A stretch of 56,333 bases of DNA. Source: Paracoccus nototheniae. GTDB lineage: Bacteria; Pseudomonadota; Alphaproteobacteria; Rhodobacterales; Rhodobacteraceae. Below the pieces are notes generated by a model, which did no database searches, was not told the origin of the DNA, and saw only the letters and a list, made by a program, of their open reading frames with translations. The DNA lies in the NCBI RefSeq assembly GCF_004335005.1, contig NZ_RQRT01000019.1, forward strand, positions 1-56,333, read 5' to 3'. The translations under genes and the position numbers were made by a program. How positions within the stretch are numbered: the first letter of the stretch is position 1; each line of letters starts with the position of its first letter. Positions 1-9,089 of the stretch are shown here, in pieces.

Positions 1-126
1 ATACATCAACGGCTTCTACAACCCGCGCCGCAAACACTCAGCCCTCGGCTGGAAATCACCCGTGGCCTTCGAACAGAGGGCCGCCTAAAATGAGCACCCG
101 ACCGGAATAGAACCGGGACAGGTCCA
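1..126 (+). mobile_element. 3' end of an IS3-family insertion sequence (left-edge copy)
   Basis: The window opens inside an IS. The last codons of an IS3-type transposase are followed by a terminal inverted repeat ending in TCCA at 126. The reverse complement of 100-126 closely matches the left end of the IS that begins near 56208, with a few substitutions and one 1-base gap. Copies of one IS, or very close relatives, in the same orientation therefore bound the window. IS3-family ends normally begin TG and end CA, which fits both ends. The 5' part of this copy lies outside the window. Confidence 0.8.
2..88 (+). CDS. IS3-family transposase OrfB, C-terminal 28 residues (partial)
   Basis: The frame reads YINGFYNPRRKHSALG and then WKSPVAFEQRAA before the stop. 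This is the standard C-terminal tail of DDE (rve) transposases of the IS3 family, in which YN..R.HSALG..SP..FE lies just after the catalytic glutamate helix. The catalytic residues are upstream, outside the window. It belongs to the left-edge IS and is probably made by frameshift fusion with OrfA, as in other IS3 members. Confidence 0.8.
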   Translation, partial: YINGFYNPRRKHSALGWKSPVAFEQRAA

Positions 127-304
127 ACTTGCCGGGATACCATCTCCGCTGATTGAAGTTGCCCACCTTGGCACGCGCTCCATACTGAAAGCTTTGCTCT
201 GAGCCCCCCTGTCCGACAAGGAAGTGCCGCCAGACCGGCGTCACGGGTTTGTCTGCCATGGCACTTGGCTCAGGCGCGAAATCTAAACCAAGGGGTCGGG
301 CCAC
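127..304 (-). pseudogene. Fragment of an unrecognised gene cut by the left IS (tentative)
   Basis: A minus-strand frame opens with ATG at 304 and runs 59 codons to the IS border at 127, then continues into IS sequence. It reads MARPLGLDFAP and later VWRHFLVGQGG. I do not recognise a family and see no good ribosome-binding site, so it may be chance. If real, its 3' part was removed by the IS. The rest of the region up to the first operon (305-415) shows no gene; it holds a CCCCCTTTTTT run near 360 that could be part of a terminator or an old IS end. Confidence 0.25.
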
Positions 305-415
305 GTAAGGGAACGGTCATCCAGCACGACCCTGCTATTTGAGAATGGGCTCCAGAAGTGGCCCCCTTTTTCGCTATAAGCTTTGCATCACAGGCTAGAT
401 CAGGGCGTAAAAGCG

Positions 416-462
416 TTGACAACCCACCTTGGTGTATAACATATTGCCCATGCTGTATGACA
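416..462 (+). promoter_or_regulatory. Promoter of the peptide-type ABC operon with two GntR-like operators
   Basis: TTGACA at 416-421 is followed after 18 bp by CATATT (440-445), a reasonable sigma70-type promoter. Two perfect TGTNNNACA sites sit here: TGTATAACA at 433-441 in the spacer/-10 region and TGTATGACA at 454-462. Their centres are 21 bp apart, two helical turns. TNGTNNNACNA is the usual half-symmetric operator core of FadR/FCD-type GntR regulators. The same core occurs before the enolase-family gene and before the GntR gene at 7753-8463. The layout suggests repression relieved by a pathway metabolite. Confidence 0.6.
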
Positions 463-503
463 TCTCGGGAGGATCGGGTGATCAGCAAACATGGGAGGAT
501 TTG

Positions 504-2117
504 ATGACCGGACCCGCGCGCCTGCGCCTGATCGCCACCGTCTCGGCTGCGGCCTTGGCCCTGTCGGCCCCTGTAGCATGGGCGGAGACGCCCGACGACC
601 AGCTGGTGGTTGGTTTTTCCATGACCAATATCCTGACGCTGGACCCTGCCGCGATCACCGGCAAGGAAACCGTGCAGGTTCTGGCCAACGTGTATGACGG
701 GTTGGTCCAGTTGGACCCGGTGGACCGCACGACGGTCCAGCCCGATCTGGCCGAAAGCTGGGTGGTCGCGCCCGACGCCATGTCGATCACCTTCACGCTG
801 CGCGAGGGCGCCAGTTTCGCCTCGGGCAACCCGGTCCGGGCCGAGGATGTGGTCTGGTCGTTCCGCCGCCTGCTGGCGCTGAACCTTGCGCAGGCCAGCT
901 TTCTGAAAACCTATGGCTTTACCGCCGAGGGGGCCGAGGCTGCCTTTACCGCCCCCGATGACCGCACCGTCGTCGTCACCCTGCCGCAAAAGGTCAACCC
1001 GCAGCTGATCGTCGCCACGCTTGGCATCGTCGGCCCCGGATCGATCATCGATCAGGCTCTGGTGGCCGAACACGAGGTGGACGGCGATTGGGGCGCTGCC
1101 TGGCTGGCGCAGAATTCGGCCGGGTCGGCGGGTTTTGCCTTGCAGCAATGGCAGTCGAACAATCTGGTCCTTCTGACCCGCAACGACAATTTCTGGGGCG
1201 AACCCCCGGCCATGCGCCGGATCATCTGGCGCCACATCACGGAATCGCAAAGCCAGCGCCTGCAGCTGGATCACCACGATCTGGACATCGCCTTCCAGCT
1301 GGCGCCCGCCGATCTGGCCGCGCTGGAGGCAACCGAAGGCGTGGACATTCAGACAACCCCGTCGGCCGGTTTTTACTATCTGGCCATGTCGATGGCGGAT
1401 GAGCGGTTCCAGAACCCCAAACTGCGCGAAGCAATGCGTTATCTGATTGATTATCAGGGCATGAACGACGCGATCCTGCCCTATTTCGGCGAAATGCATC
1501 AGCGGCCCATCTCGGGCGGGTTCTTTGGCCTGCTGGACGATCCCGGCTATACGCTGGACCCAGAAAAAGCCAAGGCGCTGCTGGCCGAGGCAGGTTATCC
1601 CGACGGCATCGACGTCACCCTGCGGGCGCTGTCGGACGATCCGTTCCTGAACCTTGCGACCGCACTGCAGGGGTCGCTGGCCGAGGGGGGCGTGCGCGCC
1701 GAGGTCATCACCGGGTCGGGCGAACAGATCTATGGCGCCATGCGCGAACGCAATTTCGAGATGATCGTCGGGCGTGGGGGCGGCGGGCAATTGCCTGATC
1801 CCGACAGCAACATGCGCGCGCTGATCTATAACCCCGACAATTCGGACGAGGCGCGGCTGAGCAATTTTCAGGGCTGGCGCACCAGCTTCAGCGACCCGGA
1901 CCTGAACGCAATAATCGACGCCGCAGCCGCCGAGGCCGATGATGAGGCCCGCCGACAGTTGTATGCCGACATCCAGAACCGCATCGAAGAGGTGGTCGCC
2001 CCGATCATCCCATTCTCCGAGGTGGTGACCTCGGTCGCCTATCGCGATGATCTGGAAGGGTTCGTTTTGAACCCCTCGTGGTCGACCGATCTGGCCACCG
2101 TCAGCAAGACCCGCTGA
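504..2117 (+). CDS. ABC transporter substrate-binding protein, peptide/opine family 5 (DppA/OppA-like)
   Basis: This 537-residue periplasmic protein captures the substrate for the importer encoded just downstream. It starts at the ATG preceded by GGGAGGA. A typical Sec signal peptide (residues about 1-27, MTGPARLRLIATVSAAALAL then an Ala-rich stretch ending AWA) leads into a mature N terminus ETPDDQLVVG. The body has family-5 features: LTLDPAAITG, a Y-x-x-L-V segment, PDLAESW and FTLREGASFASG near residues 50-110. Length fits the family (500-550). Family 5 includes binders of dipeptides, nickel, opines and oligosaccharides, so the ligand is not fixed by sequence. The adjacent hydrolase and dehydratase favour a sugar-acid or conjugated compound over plain peptides. 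Confidence 0.85.
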   Translation: MTGPARLRLIATVSAAALALSAPVAWAETPDDQLVVGFSMTNILTLDPAAITGKETVQVLANVYDGLVQLDPVDRTTVQPDLAESWVVAPDAMSITFTLREGASFASGNPVRAEDVVWSFRRLLALNLAQASFLKTYGFTAEGAEAAFTAPDDRTVVVTLPQKVNPQLIVATLGIVGPGSIIDQALVAEHEVDGDWGAAWLAQNSAGSAGFALQQWQSNNLVLLTRNDNFWGEPPAMRRIIWRHITESQSQRLQLDHHDLDIAFQLAPADLAALEATEGVDIQTTPSAGFYYLAMSMADERFQNPKLREAMRYLIDYQGMNDAILPYFGEMHQRPISGGFFGLLDDPGYTLDPEKAKALLAEAGYPDGIDVTLRALSDDPFLNLATALQGSLAEGGVRAEVITGSGEQIYGAMRERNFEMIVGRGGGGQLPDPDSNMRALIYNPDNSDEARLSNFQGWRTSFSDPDLNAIIDAAAAEADDEARRQLYADIQNRIEEVVAPIIPFSEVVTSVAYRDDLEGFVLNPSWSTDLATVSKTR

Positions 2118-2148
2118 AGCGTCCGCAACCAGGAACAGAGGGCCACGC

Positions 2149-3168
2149 ATGCAACCCACATCGCGCATGACCGGGTTCGCCCGGCAACTGGGCACCATCG
2201 CCGTCACGCTGCTAGGCCTGCTGGTCCTGACCTTTGCGATCGGGCGGCTGATGCCTGCCGACCCGGTTCGTGCCATCGTCGGCGAAGAGGCGACGCAGGA
2301 CACCTATATGCAGGTCTATACCCAGCTGGGCTTTGATCGGCCCCTGCCGGTGCAGTTCATGATGTATCTGCGCGACGTGCTGACCGGGGATTTCGGCACC
2401 TCGATCCGCACCGGACAGCCGGTCATCAACGACATCATGGCGGTGATGCCCGCCACGCTGGAGCTGGCGACGCTGGCCATCCTGATCGGCGCGGGTCTGG
2501 GCATTCCCCTGGGCGTGCTGGCAGCGGTCAAGAAGGACCGCTGGCCGGACCATGTGATCCGCATCTTCAGCCTGATGGGCCATTCGATGCCGATTTTCTG
2601 GACGGGGATGATCGCGCTGCTGATCTTTTACGCCGCGCTTGGCTGGGTCGGCGGCGGCGGGCGGATCAGCGATTATTACATCGGCCTGGTGCCACCGGTG
2701 ACGAATTTCATCGTCATCGACGCGATGCTGGCCCGGGAATGGGATGTGGTGTGGTCGGCGCTGAACCACCTGATCCTGCCCGCCAGTCTGCTGGGCTATT
2801 CCTCATCCGCCTATATCACCCGGATGACCCGCAGCTTCATGCTGGACCAGATCAATCAGGAATACATCACCACCGCGCGCGTCAAGGGGCTGTCCCGGCG
2901 CCAGACGATCTGGCGCCATGCCTTCCTGAACATCCGGGTGCAGCTGGTGACCATCGTGGCGCTGGCATACGGCGCCCTGCTGGAGGGGGCGGTGCTGATC
3001 GAGACGGTGTTTTCCTGGCCGGGCTTCGGGCAATACCTGACCTCGAACCTGATGACCGGCGACATGAATGCGGTGATGACCTGTGTGCTGCTGGTGGGCG
3101 TGATCTTCATCGCGCTGAACCTTTTGTCCGACGTGCTCTATCGCGTCTTTGATCCGAGGACGCGTTGA
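2149..3168 (+). CDS. ABC transporter permease, DppB-like
   Basis: This inner-membrane permease of 339 residues is one half of the channel. The N-terminal signature TLLGLLVLTFAIGRLMPADP (first membrane helix, then the DP motif) is typical of DppB/OppB/GsiC. The EAA-type cytoplasmic loop follows near residues 245-265 (ITTARVKGLSRRQTIWRHAF), the contact point for the ATPases. About six membrane spans are evident. It lies 31 bp after the binding-protein gene, and its stop codon overlaps the next start by one base (TGATG), so it is operonic and translationally coupled. Confidence 0.88.
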   Translation: MQPTSRMTGFARQLGTIAVTLLGLLVLTFAIGRLMPADPVRAIVGEEATQDTYMQVYTQLGFDRPLPVQFMMYLRDVLTGDFGTSIRTGQPVINDIMAVMPATLELATLAILIGAGLGIPLGVLAAVKKDRWPDHVIRIFSLMGHSMPIFWTGMIALLIFYAALGWVGGGGRISDYYIGLVPPVTNFIVIDAMLAREWDVVWSALNHLILPASLLGYSSSAYITRMTRSFMLDQINQEYITTARVKGLSRRQTIWRHAFLNIRVQLVTIVALAYGALLEGAVLIETVFSWPGFGQYLTSNLMTGDMNAVMTCVLLVGVIFIALNLLSDVLYRVFDPRTR

Positions 3169-4061
3169 TGATGAGCGACGATTTGCCCAAGGCCAGCAGC
3201 CTGCCCTTTGCGGCCATTGCCCCTTCGGGCCGCATCCTGCGCTTTCTGATGCGCCAGCCGACCTCCGTGTTCGGTCTGGTGGTCATTACCTTGCTGGTGG
3301 TGATGGCCATCGCGGCGCCACTGCTGGCGACCCATGCGCCCTATGCGCAGGATCTGACGAACACGCTGGCCCCGCCCTCGGCCCGCAACTGGTTCGGCAC
3401 GGACGAGCTGGGCCGCGATATCTGGAGCCGCCTTGTCTGGGGCAGCCGCATCACCCTGTCGATCATCGCGCTGGTGACGATCGTGGTGGGCCCCATCGGT
3501 CTGGCCGTGGGCACCGTCGCGGGCTATTACGGCGGGCGCATCGACACGGTGATGATGCGCATCACCGACATCTTTCTGTCCTTCCCCAGCCTGATCCTGT
3601 CGCTGGCCTTCGTCGCGGCCCTTGGCCCGAACCTGCGCAATGCGATCATTGCGATCGCCCTGACATCATGGCCGCCGGTCGCACGGCTGGCCCGGGCCGA
3701 GACGATGACCTTCAGAAACGAGGATTACGTGTCCGCCGCCCGGCTTCAGGGCGCATCCGACCTGCGCATCATCTGCAAATCCATCGTGCCGATGTGCCTG
3801 CCCTCGGTCATGATCCGGCTGACGCTGAACATGGCGACGGTGATCCTGACGGCGGCGGGCTTGGGCTTTCTGGGCCTTGGGGCACAGCCGCCGCTGCCCG
3901 AATGGGGCGCGATGATCGCCACAGGGCGGCGCTACATGATCGACAGCTGGTGGCTGGTGACATTCCCCGGCATCGCGATCCTGTGCGTCAGTCTGGCCTT
4001 CAACCTGATCGGCGACGGCTTGCGCGACGCACTTGACCCCAAACAGATGAACCGGAGGTGA
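3168..4061 (+). CDS. ABC transporter permease, DppC-like
   Basis: This is the second channel subunit, 297 residues. After a short cytoplasmic N terminus and one membrane helix comes the DppC/OppC hallmark around residues 80-95 (RNWFGTDELGRDIWSRLVWG), then the binding-protein-dependent transport domain. The EAA loop is DYVSAARLQGASDLRIICKS (near residues 190-210), followed by LGLGAQPPLPEWG, also typical of the family. The start used is the ATG that overlaps the previous stop; a TTG three bases earlier is possible. It pairs with the upstream permease as a heterodimer. Confidence 0.88.
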   Translation: MMSDDLPKASSLPFAAIAPSGRILRFLMRQPTSVFGLVVITLLVVMAIAAPLLATHAPYAQDLTNTLAPPSARNWFGTDELGRDIWSRLVWGSRITLSIIALVTIVVGPIGLAVGTVAGYYGGRIDTVMMRITDIFLSFPSLILSLAFVAALGPNLRNAIIAIALTSWPPVARLARAETMTFRNEDYVSAARLQGASDLRIICKSIVPMCLPSVMIRLTLNMATVILTAAGLGFLGLGAQPPLPEWGAMIATGRRYMIDSWWLVTFPGIAILCVSLAFNLIGDGLRDALDPKQMNRR

Positions 4062-4062
4062 C

Positions 4063-4892
4063 ATGAGCGTGATCCTGGATGTTCAGAACCTGTCCGTCGC
4101 CTATCGCGGCGCCCCCTCGCCTGCGGTCAACCGCGTCTCGTTCCAGCTGGGGCAGGAACGGTTGGGCATCGTCGGCGAAAGCGGATCGGGCAAATCCACC
4201 GTGGGCCGGGCGCTGCTGAAGCTGCTGGACAGCGCCGACATCACCGCCGACCGGATGCGATTTCAGGACGTGGACCTGTTGGCCGCATCTGAACGGCAGA
4301 TGCTGGGCATTCGCGGCAAGCGGATGTCGATGATCCTGCAGGATCCCAAATTCTCGCTGAACCCGATCCGCAAGGTCGGCGATCAGGTGGCCGAGGCATG
4401 GCTGGCCCATAACCGCGCCCCGCATCGCGACGCAAAGGCCCGCGCGCTGGAGATGCTGGAAAGCGTGTCGATCCGCGATCCCGAACGGGTCTATGACATG
4501 TATCCGCATCAGGTCTCGGGCGGGATGGGCCAGCGGGTCATGATCGCCATGATGCTGCTGACCGACCCGCAGCTGGTGATCGCGGATGAACCGACCAGCG
4601 CGCTGGATGTGACGGTGCGGATGCAGGTGCTGTCGATTCTGGACACGCTGGTGCGCGATCGGGGGATCGGGCTGATCGTCATCAGCCACGACCTGAACCT
4701 CGTGCGCAATTTCTGCGACCGGGTGCTGATCATGTATGCGGGCCGGGTGGTCGAAAGCTTGGCTGCCGCTGATCTGGACCGCGCGCAGCATCCCTATACC
4801 CAGGGCCTGCTGGCCGCCCAGCCCCGCATCGGCGGGCCGCGCCGCCCGCTGCCGGTCCTGCAACGCCGCCCCGAATGGGCCCAGGAGCCGTC

Positions 4893-4896
<4 letters not shown>
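4063..4896 (+). CDS. ABC transporter ATP-binding protein, DppD-like
   Basis: This 277-residue cytoplasmic ATPase energises the importer. Visible motifs are Walker A GESGSGKST (near residue 40), the Q-loop region MILQDPKFSLNP, the signature VSGGMGQRVMIA, Walker [13 protein letters not shown] and the switch His in VISHDL. The C-terminal tail after AQHPYTQGLLAAQPRIG is short compared with about 320 residues for typical DppD, but the oligopeptide-type extension start is present. GGAGG lies 5 bases before the ATG. Its end overlaps the next gene by an ATGA junction. Confidence 0.88.
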
Positions 4897-5631
<735 letters not shown>

Positions 5632-5648
<17 letters not shown>

Positions 5649-6561
5649 CGGTGCGCCCGAAAGCTGGCCGCCCGACTGGCGGCGGCGGCTGAATGCTGCC
5701 TTGCCGCTGGCATATGGCGCGCCGGACGCGCAGGCCCGCATTCGCGCAGCATGGGCGGCGGCGCTGCCCGCGCCCGATCTTGTTACCAAGTTTAAGAACG
5801 GCACCCTGCATTTCGCCAGCGGCAAGCGGGCGGCGGGGGTGGTGCTGGTTCCGGATCGCATCACCGGCTGCGCAGTGCTGATGCTGCACGATCATGGCGG
5901 GCGGTTCGATCTGGGCTGGCGCAAGATGGTCGCCGACCCGCAGGGGTTCTATGGTGGACCTCCGGCACAGCGGCTGGTCGCGGCGGGGCATCCGGTCTTT
6001 TGCTTTGATGCCTTGGGCTGGGCGGACCGGCAGATGCCGGGCGATCAGCAGGCGCTGGCCTGCACGGCGATGGGGTTGGGCACCAGCCTTGCCGGGCTGG
6101 TCGCAGGCGAGGATCGCGATATCGCCGCATGGATTGCCACCCGCCCCGAGGCGCGGCTCGGCCTTGCCGCATGGGGATTTTCCTTTGGCGCCTTCCGGGC
6201 ATGGCAGGCGCTGGCCGTCAGCGATCATGTCACGGCGGCGGTTGCGATGTCGTGGATGGCATGGCGGCGGGAACTGCTGCGGCTGCAGGCGCCGATCAGC
6301 GCCGGGCAGGCGGCGTTCTGGATGCTGCATCCGTCCCTGAGCGGGCTGGCCGACCTGCCCGACCTGGCGATGGCGGGGGCGCCAAAGCCTCTGTTCCTGC
6401 GGTCGGGTGATGCCGACCGGCATCTGCCCCTTTCGGCTGTGACCCCGGCCTTCGACCATCTGCGCCGCATCTGGGGCGGGCGGCTGGATGCAGAGATATT
6501 TCCCGGCGGGCATCTGTGCCCGCCAGAGGTTCAGCAGCAGGCCATCGCCTTTCTCAGCTGA
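5632..6561 (+). CDS. Alpha/beta-hydrolase family protein
   Basis: This is a predicted cytoplasmic hydrolase of about 309 residues with the alpha/beta-hydrolase (dienelactone/acetyl-xylan-esterase-like) layout. The oxyanion-region strand is VLMLHDHGGRFD, the nucleophile elbow is WGFSFGAF (Ser near residue 185), the acid strand is LFLRSGDADRH, and the catalytic His is in FPGGHLCP near the C terminus. The ATG at 5632 is chosen; the TTG at 5626 has slightly better spacing to GAGG. The gene overlaps the end of the DppF-like gene, so it may act on the imported compound, for example opening a lactone or ester. It ends 8 bases inside the convergent dehydratase gene. The substrate is unknown. Confidence 0.7.
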
Positions 6562-7702
6562 CGCGGTTGTTTTCGATAAAGTCGAAATTGATATCCTCGC
6601 CGATACCGGGGCGGTCGGGCACATGGACCCAGCCTTGCGCATCCATCGGATCGGACAGCTGGTTGAGGTAATCGAACCCGTCATCGTATTCCAGAAACGG
6701 ATGCAACAGCCCGCGTTCATACCAGCGGCAATTGCGCGAGGCGGCACAGACCGCAAGGTTCATCGCCGTGTTGCCATGCACCTCGCAATCCATGCCAAAG
6801 CTTTCGGCCATGCGCATCGTCTTCAGCGCGGGTGTGATGCCGCCGACATCGTTCACCCCGGTCCGCAGGATGTCGCAAGCGCCGTGACGGACCCATTCGG
6901 CCCGGTGCCAATGCTTGCCGCCCGCGCTTTCGGGGCCGACCACAGGAATGTCCAGGTTGTCCGACAGCCATTTGTAGGAGGACATGGATTGTTCGTCCAA
7001 AGGCTCTTCGATCCAGTCGAAGCCCAGCTTTTCCAGGCCCCGGCCCAGTTCCAGCGCATCGACGCGCGAATACCAGTGGAACGCGTCGATCATCAGATGG
7101 ATGTCGGGACCGACCGCCTCGCGCACCGCCGCGCAGGCCTTGAGGTCCATGCGCACATCCGGGGCCCAGCTGACCGGCGGCATCCATGTGTGCAGCTTGA
7201 TCCCGGTATAGCCGCGCGCGACCAGTGTCTCGGCAAAGCGGCCGTAATCCTCGGGTGTGGCCAGCCCCCCCGCCAGTTCGTCCCCGCACATGATCGAGCC
7301 ATAGGCCCGCACCTTGTCCCGATAGGCGCCGATCAGCTTATAGACCGGCTGGTTCAGCGTGCGCCCGGCCAGATCCCACAGCGCCACATCGACGGCGGCC
7401 AGCGTGCGATCGCTGAGCTGCGCCGCCGATCCGCGCTGCCAATGCGCCAGATCCTGCCACAGCCGTTCGCGGTCGCGGTGATCCTGCCCGATCAGGACCG
7501 TGCGCACGAACTTGTCTATCAGGTGGGGTCGGACGATTTCGGGCACGGTGAAACTGTGCCCTTCATGCCCGTCCTCGGTCCGGATCGTCAGGATCGAGGT
7601 CTTGACCTGATGCGGCGGACCGGGATGCGCATGACCCGCACTGTCGGAATGCCGCCGCGTGGTGCTGAGAAAATGGCGCACCTGCACGTCTGTGATGATC
7701 AT
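6554..7702 (-). CDS. Mandelate racemase/muconate-lactonizing (enolase) superfamily dehydratase
   Basis: This 382-residue enzyme is of the enolase superfamily, which abstracts a proton alpha to a carboxylate; most relatives dehydrate sugar acids. Metal ligands appear as D206 (HLMIDAFHW), E232 (DWIEEPLDE) and E258 (VVGPES). The His-Asp base dyad is D285 (RTGVNDVGG) and H309 (CEVHGNT). The second-strand motif reads K169-L-H171 where many relatives have K-x-K, so the exact reaction cannot be assigned. An acid-sugar dehydratase would fit the KdgD route encoded further right. It is read toward the ABC operon; its own promoter with a TGTNNNACA site lies at 7727-7756. Confidence 0.75.
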   Translation of the reverse strand: MIITDVQVRHFLSTTRRHSDSAGHAHPGPPHQVKTSILTIRTEDGHEGHSFTVPEIVRPHLIDKFVRTVLIGQDHRDRERLWQDLAHWQRGSAAQLSDRTLAAVDVALWDLAGRTLNQPVYKLIGAYRDKVRAYGSIMCGDELAGGLATPEDYGRFAETLVARGYTGIKLHTWMPPVSWAPDVRMDLKACAAVREAVGPDIHLMIDAFHWYSRVDALELGRGLEKLGFDWIEEPLDEQSMSSYKWLSDNLDIPVVGPESAGGKHWHRAEWVRHGACDILRTGVNDVGGITPALKTMRMAESFGMDCEVHGNTAMNLAVCAASRNCRWYERGLLHPFLEYDDGFDYLNQLSDPMDAQGWVHVPDRPGIGEDINFDFIENNRVS

Positions 7703-7726
7703 CTGGTCCTCCGCTGGTTACCGGGG

Positions 7727-7756
7727 ACCATAGGAAAGTTGTTCTACACCTGTCAA
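7727..7756 (-). promoter_or_regulatory. Promoter and GntR-type operator of the enolase-family gene
   Basis: On the minus strand TTGACA (7756-7751) and TATGGT (7732-7727) are separated by 18 bp. A perfect TGTNNNACA site (TGTAGAACA, 7748-7740) lies in the spacer, as in the promoter of the ABC operon. A half-matching copy, TGTATGATT on the plus strand at 7762-7770, lies just beyond the -35. The same spacer placement in two promoters supports a shared repressor. Confidence 0.55.
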
Positions 7757-8463
7757 GAAGCTGTATGATTGGTTTCGTGCAGAAGTGCCCGATACCGGGC
7801 AAGGCTGCCCCTCAGATGGGTCCGCATCGCCTCGCGCGCGGCACTTTCATCGCTGGCAAAGATGGCGCGGCAGATCGCCTCGTGTTCGCCTTGCAGATGG
7901 ATGTTGTAGTCGCGGGGGCGCACATCGTCCTGACCGGTCTGCAGTTTGCCTCGCGGGATGATCCCAAGCCGGACCAACGACAGAAACTCGGCAAAGCGGG
8001 GGTTGTTGGTGGCCTGCGCGATGGCCAGGTGAAAGTCGAAATCCAGATCGCGGGTCGGCTTGCCGGCGGCCAGACAGTCGATGACCGCACGATGCGCGAC
8101 GGCGATCCGTTCTTCCTGCTGCGGGCTGCGGCGCAAGGCTGCAAAGGCCGCGCTTTCCACCTCGACCGCGATGCGCAGCTCCAGCAGCTCGATGATCGAG
8201 GACACGCGCCCCGCATCCAGATTGACGAAGGGGCCGCCCCGCGCCTCTTGCGCAAAGACGCCCGCGCCCTTGCGCGCCTCGACCAGCCCCTCGAAGGACA
8301 GGGTGGCGATGGCCTCGCGCACGACGGTGCGGCTGACGCCGTGAATCTCGGTCAGTCGCGACTCCGAGGGCAGGCGATCGCCGGGCTTGACCCGGCCTTC
8401 GACAATCTCGTGGCGCAAGGCATCCGCCACTTTCGCGGACAGCCGTTCCTTGGGTCTGGTCAT
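7753..8463 (-). CDS. GntR-family (FCD/FadR subfamily) transcriptional regulator
   Basis: This 236-residue repressor has an N-terminal winged helix (residues about 5-70, with VADALRHEIVEGRVKPGDRL and the recognition region TEIHGVSRTVVREAIATL). A C-terminal all-helical FCD ligand domain follows (RIAVEVESAAFAALRRS, DFDFHLAIAQATNNPRFAEF). FCD domains often bind a metal ion and a small carboxylate. The ATG at 8463 is used; a frame extends upstream but lies over the promoter and operator. The gene stops 50 bp before the enolase-family gene. TGTNNNACA sites before itself, the dehydratase and the ABC operon suggest it controls all three. Confidence 0.85.
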   Translation of the reverse strand: MTRPKERLSAKVADALRHEIVEGRVKPGDRLPSESRLTEIHGVSRTVVREAIATLSFEGLVEARKGAGVFAQEARGGPFVNLDAGRVSSIIELLELRIAVEVESAAFAALRRSPQQEERIAVAHRAVIDCLAAGKPTRDLDFDFHLAIAQATNNPRFAEFLSLVRLGIIPRGKLQTGQDDVRPRDYNIHLQGEHEAICRAIFASDESAAREAMRTHLRGSLARYRALLHETNHTAS

Positions 8464-8478
8464 CGCGTTCCCTTTACC

Positions 8479-8498
8479 TGTCCAACATGTCTTATACA
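8479..8498 (-). promoter_or_regulatory. Putative autoregulatory operator of the GntR gene
   Basis: The plus strand reads TGTCCAACA at 8479-8487, a perfect TGTNNNACA palindrome 16 bases before the GntR start codon. It is followed directly by TGTCTTATACA (8488-8498), which resembles the other sites with a 5-base spacer. This is where an autorepressor would be expected. Confidence 0.5.
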
Positions 8499-8567
8499 GG
8501 CGGGCGGGGCATGGCAAATCTTCTGATGATCCGGGGGGCGGGCTGTCCTGATCCAAGGGAGCCAGGA

Positions 8568-8933
8568 TTAGCCCGGAAAGAACGGCGCCGGTGTTAGGAG
8601 GCAGTTCACCTGAGAAATCAGATTTCCCGCCTCGGCACTCATTTTCAGATAGGCGGTCCATGCCGGATCCTGCTGCAGGTTCTGCCGGCGTGCTTCGCGA
8701 TCAGCGGCATTCTGATACGCCCAGATGTGGATATAGGCGTTCACGTTCCCCGTCTCGGTCGCGGCGAAGACAACCGGCTCGCCCAGATGGCGGCGCTGCG
8801 TCGGCCAGCCATGCTCTGCATACAAGGCCATCTGCTTTTTGATCGTGCCGGGACGGCAGGTATAGGTGCGGTGATCATAGATCATGTCAAAGGCCTTTTG
8901 CTCGGGATCCAGGAATTCCGGCGACGCTCTCAT
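8568..8933 (-). CDS. NIPSNAP family protein
   Basis: This small 121-residue alpha+beta protein has the NIPSNAP/ferredoxin-like dimeric barrel signature: MIYDHRTYTCRPGTIKKQ at residues 17-34 (the family's Y.LRTY.. start), then NAYIHIWAYQNAADREARR and DPAWTAYL. Such proteins occur in many catabolic clusters, but a general reaction is not established. The ATG at 8933 is preceded by GGAAAGGAAAT; an internal ATG at residue 17 would give only the domain. It is divergent from the Tct genes, sharing a 156-bp AT-richer intergenic region (8934-9089), so co-regulation is plausible. Confidence 0.75.
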   Translation of the reverse strand: MRASPEFLDPEQKAFDMIYDHRTYTCRPGTIKKQMALYAEHGWPTQRRHLGEPVVFAATETGNVNAYIHIWAYQNAADREARRQNLQQDPAWTAYLKMSAEAGNLISQVNCLLTPAPFFPG

Positions 8934-9089
8934 TATTTCCTTTCCTGCACAAGTATTAATATATATGACTTGGCCTGAACCAGTCTGGCTGCCGGAGGGA
9001 GATCGGCGGACAGGCTGGGTGGTGATCAGCACCGGCGGTCGATCCGACCACCTGCTGAACGCACCGGATCGAAACGGAGGAGGATCGAT

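Noticed and set aside
270..2303. Very long minus-strand open frame opposite the binding-protein gene
   Set aside because: It is a shadow of GC-rich codon bias: the plus-strand frame has a signal peptide, ribosome-binding site and family motifs, while the minus-strand translation is low-complexity with no recognisable domain.
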